A stretch of DNA of 6,270 bases. Origin: Caldilineaceae bacterium. GTDB lineage: Bacteria > Chloroflexota > Anaerolineae > Caldilineales > Caldilineaceae. This document shows, piece after piece, positions 5,689-6,270 of this stretch. A program made the position numbers and the translations under genes. Numbering within the stretch: the first letter of the stretch is position 1; each line of letters begins with the position of its first letter. The stretch is taken from assembly GCA_012032975.1 (NCBI GenBank), contig JAAUPU010000191.1:1-6270 (forward strand). The letters are read 5' to 3'. The notes below the pieces were generated by a model that was not told the origin of the DNA, did no database searches, and worked only from the letters and a program-made list of their open reading frames with translations.

Positions 5689-5758
5689 GTCGTGACCACG
5701 CGCCGGCTGGATTCATCAGCCACATCAGCCTATTTGTCCGTTCATTTGTGGTCACGAC
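5689..5758. repeat. 11-bp perfect inverted repeat with a 48-bp loop
   Basis: GTCGTGACCAC (5689-5699) and GTGGTCACGAC (5748-5758) are exact reverse complements; a G-T pair could extend the stem inward. The loop holds its own short hairpin, GGCTG (5705-5709) with CAGCC (5717-5721), and a 9-bp near-repeat, CATCAGCCA / CATCAGCCT (5714-5731). It lies between the hydrolase stop and the fol promoter. No T-run follows on either strand. It could act as a 3'-end structure for the hydrolase mRNA, a protein-binding site, or be the trace of a small mobile repeat. Confidence 0.55.
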
Positions 5759-5801
5759 AGCGGGATAGCGGGGGTGGACAATCCATAGACCGCAGACTGG
5801 A

Positions 5802-6270
5802 TCACGGCCCTCCCAGTGAATCGAGCAGCGCCATTGTCGCCGAGACGGTCTGCGCCTGCTGCTCAGCTCGACTGATGGTCGCGGGGTTGTCGCCTGCCTG
5901 GTCGCCATACCAGCCAAACTGGGCGTGGTTGCCACCTTCGATGGCGACAAAGGCTGTGCTGGCAGGCAGCAACGGCCGCGAAAGGTCGATCTCCTCCACG
6001 GTAGCCAGGCCATCCAAGGTGCCGTAGATCGACGTGACGGCCAAGTCATCGCGGTCGGCCAACGAGTTGCCCCCGGGTGGGTAGGCAGCCCAAAGCGCCA
6101 GGCCATCGACAGCGCTGGGGTTGTCGTAGGCAAAGGTCGCGGCCATCGCCCCGCCCAGCGAATGGCCGGCCACCGCCCACTGGTCGATGGCTGGGAATGC
6201 GGCGATCACATCCGCTGCGCGATCCGGCGCGAGCACGGCCAGGTTCAGTGGCATGGACGGATCACGACGA
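5802..6270 (-). CDS. alpha/beta hydrolase, 5' end outside the window
   Basis: The visible 155 residues form the larger C-terminal part of an alpha/beta-hydrolase-fold protein; the frame is open to the window edge (RDPSMPLNLAVLAPDRAADV), so the Met at 6254 is probably internal. The catalytic triad can be placed: the nucleophile elbow GHSLGG (Ser codon 6161-6159), the acid in IYGTLDGLAT (Asp codon 6014-6012), and the His in EGGNHAQFGWYGDQ (codon 5927-5925). This pattern fits the dienelactone-hydrolase-like/Abhydrolase_5 group, often lipoproteins or secreted esterase-like proteins, but the N-terminus that would show a signal peptide is missing. The substrate cannot be deduced. It ends 310 bp before folB with a separate promoter between, so it is probably not part of the folate operon. 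Confidence 0.8.
   Translation of the reverse strand, partial: RRDPSMPLNLAVLAPDRAADVIAAFPAIDQWAVAGHSLGGAMAATFAYDNPSAVDGLALWAAYPPGGNSLADRDDLAVTSIYGTLDGLATVEEIDLSRPLLPASTAFVAIEGGNHAQFGWYGDQAGDNPATISRAEQQAQTVSATMALLDSLGGP

Larger units (their letters stand above)
5492..5801. other. intergenic region between the hydrolase and folB
   Basis: These 310 bp hold no convincing gene. Contents: a predicted minus-strand promoter at 5639-5667; a palindrome over its -10 box (5634-5648); an 8-bp palindrome TTGTACAA (5653-5660); and an 11-bp inverted repeat (5689-5699 / 5748-5758). The stretch at about 5580-5680 is clearly richer in A+T than its surroundings, as expected of a promoter. A 22-codon minus-strand ORF (5574-5506, MTYVNDRQG...) lies in the likely folB leader but has no good ribosome site. 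Confidence 0.6.

Noticed and set aside
5627..6133. 168-codon minus-strand ORF over the hydrolase and the gap
   Set aside because: Overlaps the true hydrolase frame with its full catalytic triad; composition Arg/Trp/Pro-rich.
1..6270. tRNA, rRNA, CRISPR array or insertion sequence
   Set aside because: No regularly spaced repeats, transposase motifs or tRNA-like folds were seen on either strand.

Overview
The window is about 6.3 kb of densely packed, moderately GC-rich bacterial DNA, with an AT-richer patch just upstream of folB. The protein set (an FprA-type ferredoxin-NADP reductase, a folB-folK-folE run, a FrnE-type DsbA-family protein and an alpha/beta hydrolase of the GHSLGG / YGTLDG / GGNHAQFGWYG type) suggests a Chloroflexota-like organism, perhaps Anaerolineae or Caldilineae. 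That placement is an impression from protein character and was not tested.

Plus strand, 1-2411: the 3' end of a sugar-nucleotide or steroid-type SDR epimerase; a good sigma70-like promoter (359-386); two small membrane proteins of unknown function overlapping by 4 bp; and an FprA-like FAD/NADP oxidoreductase. The last three probably form one transcription unit. It converges, with only 19 bp between stop codons, on the minus-strand genes.

Minus strand, 6270-2431, read right to left: an alpha/beta hydrolase whose 5' end lies outside the window; about 310 bp without a gene, holding an 11-bp inverted repeat and a strong promoter whose -10 box sits inside a palindrome; then a tightly packed run of folB (dihydroneopterin aldolase), folK (HPPK), folE (GTP cyclohydrolase I), a Crp-type winged-helix protein without a cyclic-nucleotide domain, a small two-TM protein, and a FrnE-type DsbA-family oxidoreductase. 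folB, folK and folE together cover most of the route from GTP to 6-hydroxymethyl-dihydropterin pyrophosphate. folP is not in the window.

Main point of interest: the FrnE/DsbA gene has an in-frame TGA exactly where the first cysteine of the CPWC active site should be (codon 16, 2998-3000), so it reads U-P-W-C. A small hairpin with a G at the start of its apical loop lies 25 nt after the TGA, within the spacing expected of a bacterial SECIS. TGA acts as an ordinary stop in neighbouring genes, so this looks like a candidate selenocysteine thiol oxidoreductase and not a changed genetic code.

Caution: four genes (epimerase, second small membrane protein, fprA, folK) each carry one single-base frameshift placeable at a short G or C run, two gains and two losses. 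That pattern looks like sequence error. It lowers trust in any single-base claim here, although the TGA would need a substitution, not an indel.
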